Of a stretch of 64,000 nucleotides of DNA, positions 63,147-64,000 are shown in pieces (within the stretch, counting starts at the first letter, position 1; each line of letters starts with the position of its first letter). The position numbers and the translations under genes are program-made. A model generated the notes under the pieces. It saw only the letters and a list, made by a program, of their open reading frames with translations. It did no database searches and was not told where the DNA came from. Source of the stretch: Aldehydirespirator sp965219165 (GTDB lineage: Bacteria > Actinomycetota > Acidimicrobiia > Acidimicrobiales > Aldehydirespiratoraceae); the NCBI GenBank assembly GCA_965219165.1, contig CBDCMW010000002.1:1426001-1490000 (forward strand), written 5' to 3'.

Positions 63147-63962
63147 CTAGCGCCGCTGGCAGGCCGGGCACCAAGTGGTTCCCCGGGCGTCGATCACCCG
63201 GCGACGCAGTTCGGTGCCGCAGCGCTCGCAGGGCTCGCCGGCCCGCCCGTAGCAGCGCAGATGGTGCTGGTTGCGCCCCCGTGCGCCGTCCAGCGCGGCG
63301 TAGTCGCGCAGCGTGGTGCCGCCGTGGCGCAGTCCCGAGGCGAGCGCGGCGCGGATCGCGTCGGCCAGCCGGCCGGCCCGCGGCTTCGACACGTAGCGGA
63401 TCGCTGGGTTGACGCCCGCCAGCCACAGCGCTTCGTCGGCGTAGATGTTGCCCACCCCGGCCACCGGCCGCTGAGACAGCAGTTGGGTCTTCACGCACCG
63501 TCGGCTGACCCGCAGGGCCTGCCAGAGGCTCTCGCCGGTGAACTGTTCGCTGAAGGGCTCGGGACCGAGGTGATTGAGCGTCGCGATGCTCTCGTAGTGG
63601 CCGGCCGGCACCACATGCACGCGGCCGAACCGGCGAACGTCGTGCAGCGTGAGCATGTCTTCGTCGTCGAGGCGCCACCAGGCCCGTAGGTGCGGGTGGG
63701 CCAGGTCGGCATCGTGCCCGATGGAGAGCTTGCCAGTCATGCCGAGATGGATGACCAGCTCATAGCCGGAGTCGCTGGAGTCGTCGAGGACGACTATGAG
63801 GTACTTGCCGCGGCGGCGCACCGCCGCGACCTCAGCGCCGACTGCCTCGATCGCCGGTGTGAATTTCGCCGAGGCGTGGGAGCCCGCGTCGGTGATGGAG
63901 CGGCCCGACAGCCGGGGTTCGAGTTGTATTCGGATGGTCTCGACCTCGGGAAGCTCGGGCAC
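63147..63962 (-). CDS. mutM: Formamidopyrimidine-DNA glycosylase
   Basis: A 271-aa Fpg removing 8-oxoguanine and FapyG. GTG 63962 is the correct start because it gives Met-Pro-Glu-Leu-Pro-Glu, placing the nucleophilic proline at the mature N-terminus; the longer frame would bury it. HLGMTGKL carries the conserved lysine, VAGVGNIYADEALW the helix-two-turn-helix, and CERCG...WCPACQ an intact C4 zinc finger. The paralogue at 36973 has altered zinc ligands. Confidence 0.95.
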   Translation of the reverse strand: MPELPEVETIRIQLEPRLSGRSITDAGSHASAKFTPAIEAVGAEVAAVRRRGKYLIVVLDDSSDSGYELVIHLGMTGKLSIGHDADLAHPHLRAWWRLDDEDMLTLHDVRRFGRVHVVPAGHYESIATLNHLGPEPFSEQFTGESLWQALRVSRRCVKTQLLSQRPVAGVGNIYADEALWLAGVNPAIRYVSKPRAGRLADAIRAALASGLRHGGTTLRDYAALDGARGRNQHHLRCYGRAGEPCERCGTELRRRVIDARGTTWCPACQRR

Positions 63963-64000
63963 TGGCCGCAACGTACTGGACGCTGGACGCCTCCAGTGGC

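Overview
The window is a high-GC bacterial chromosome segment, almost certainly from an actinobacterium and most likely from the Acidimicrobiia. The lineage is inferred from a mycothiol-dependent formaldehyde dehydrogenase paired with its metallo-beta-lactamase partner, an F420-type LLM oxidoreductase, a DUF3039 protein, MCM/MeaB, and many SDR, acyl-CoA dehydrogenase and P450 genes. No rRNA, CRISPR array, integrase or complete insertion sequence was seen. Two tRNAs (Gln-CTG and Glu-CTC) lie near the right end.

Layout. 0-6 kb: the start of a lipoprotein, a secreted 5'-nucleotidase with a LysM tail, typA, a fatty-acid hydroxylase-type membrane enzyme and a VOC protein. 6-15 kb is an accessory region. 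It holds two paralogous two-gene modules, each an antitoxin-like regulator plus an AbiEii-type nucleotidyltransferase (6.2-7.9 and 12.5-13.9 kb). Two short-chain dehydrogenase paralogues lie between them, the second followed by an epimerase. The region also has a secreted/membrane pair whose first gene carries an early in-frame TGA, an XRE regulator under a 28-bp perfect palindrome followed by a truncated nucleotidyltransferase, a truncated MNT gene, and several gene scars. 15-20.7 kb: a repeat-bearing membrane protein, a phosphotransferase, then methylmalonyl-CoA mutase and MeaB, both broken by single-base indels. 20.7-23.3 kb: an HNH nuclease pseudogene and an ADP-ribosylglycohydrolase whose C-terminus is shifted out of frame.

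23.4-37.8 kb is mostly housekeeping and catabolism: Crp-type regulator, ispD-ispF-rlmB, a GDPD lipoprotein, SDR, P450, an IMP dehydrogenase-like gene without CBS domains, LLM oxidoreductase, an acyl-CoA dehydrogenase/nitronate monooxygenase/aminotransferase cluster, engB and an Fpg-family glycosylase. 37.8-39.5 kb is a small accessory spot: an uncharacterised coupled gene pair whose first gene is an in-frame tandem duplication, then two truncated genes (helicase-like and PIN-like) joined tail to tail. 39.5-58.4 kb runs from a LOG protein through haloalkane dehalogenase, guanine deaminase, threonine aldolase, a GH43-like propeller, pcm, the mscR-MBL formaldehyde pair, a serine hydrolase, AlkD- and AlkA-type repair genes and an ABC-F protein to surE and valS. 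58.4-64 kb: an SDR, a three-gene small-protein cassette with a HicA-like member, a SpoU methyltransferase, a TrkA-type K+ channel, the tRNAs, a VOC protein and mutM.

The most interesting material is the set of nucleotidyltransferase modules with interchangeable DNA-binding N-termini, the two small coupled cassettes (38.5 and 59.7-60.5 kb), and the many precise gene remnants. Those remnants show that 2.4-15 kb and 39.2-39.5 kb have repeatedly gained and lost genes. The indel cluster at 19.27-21.9 kb may be real decay or local sequence error and should be checked before these genes are called dead.
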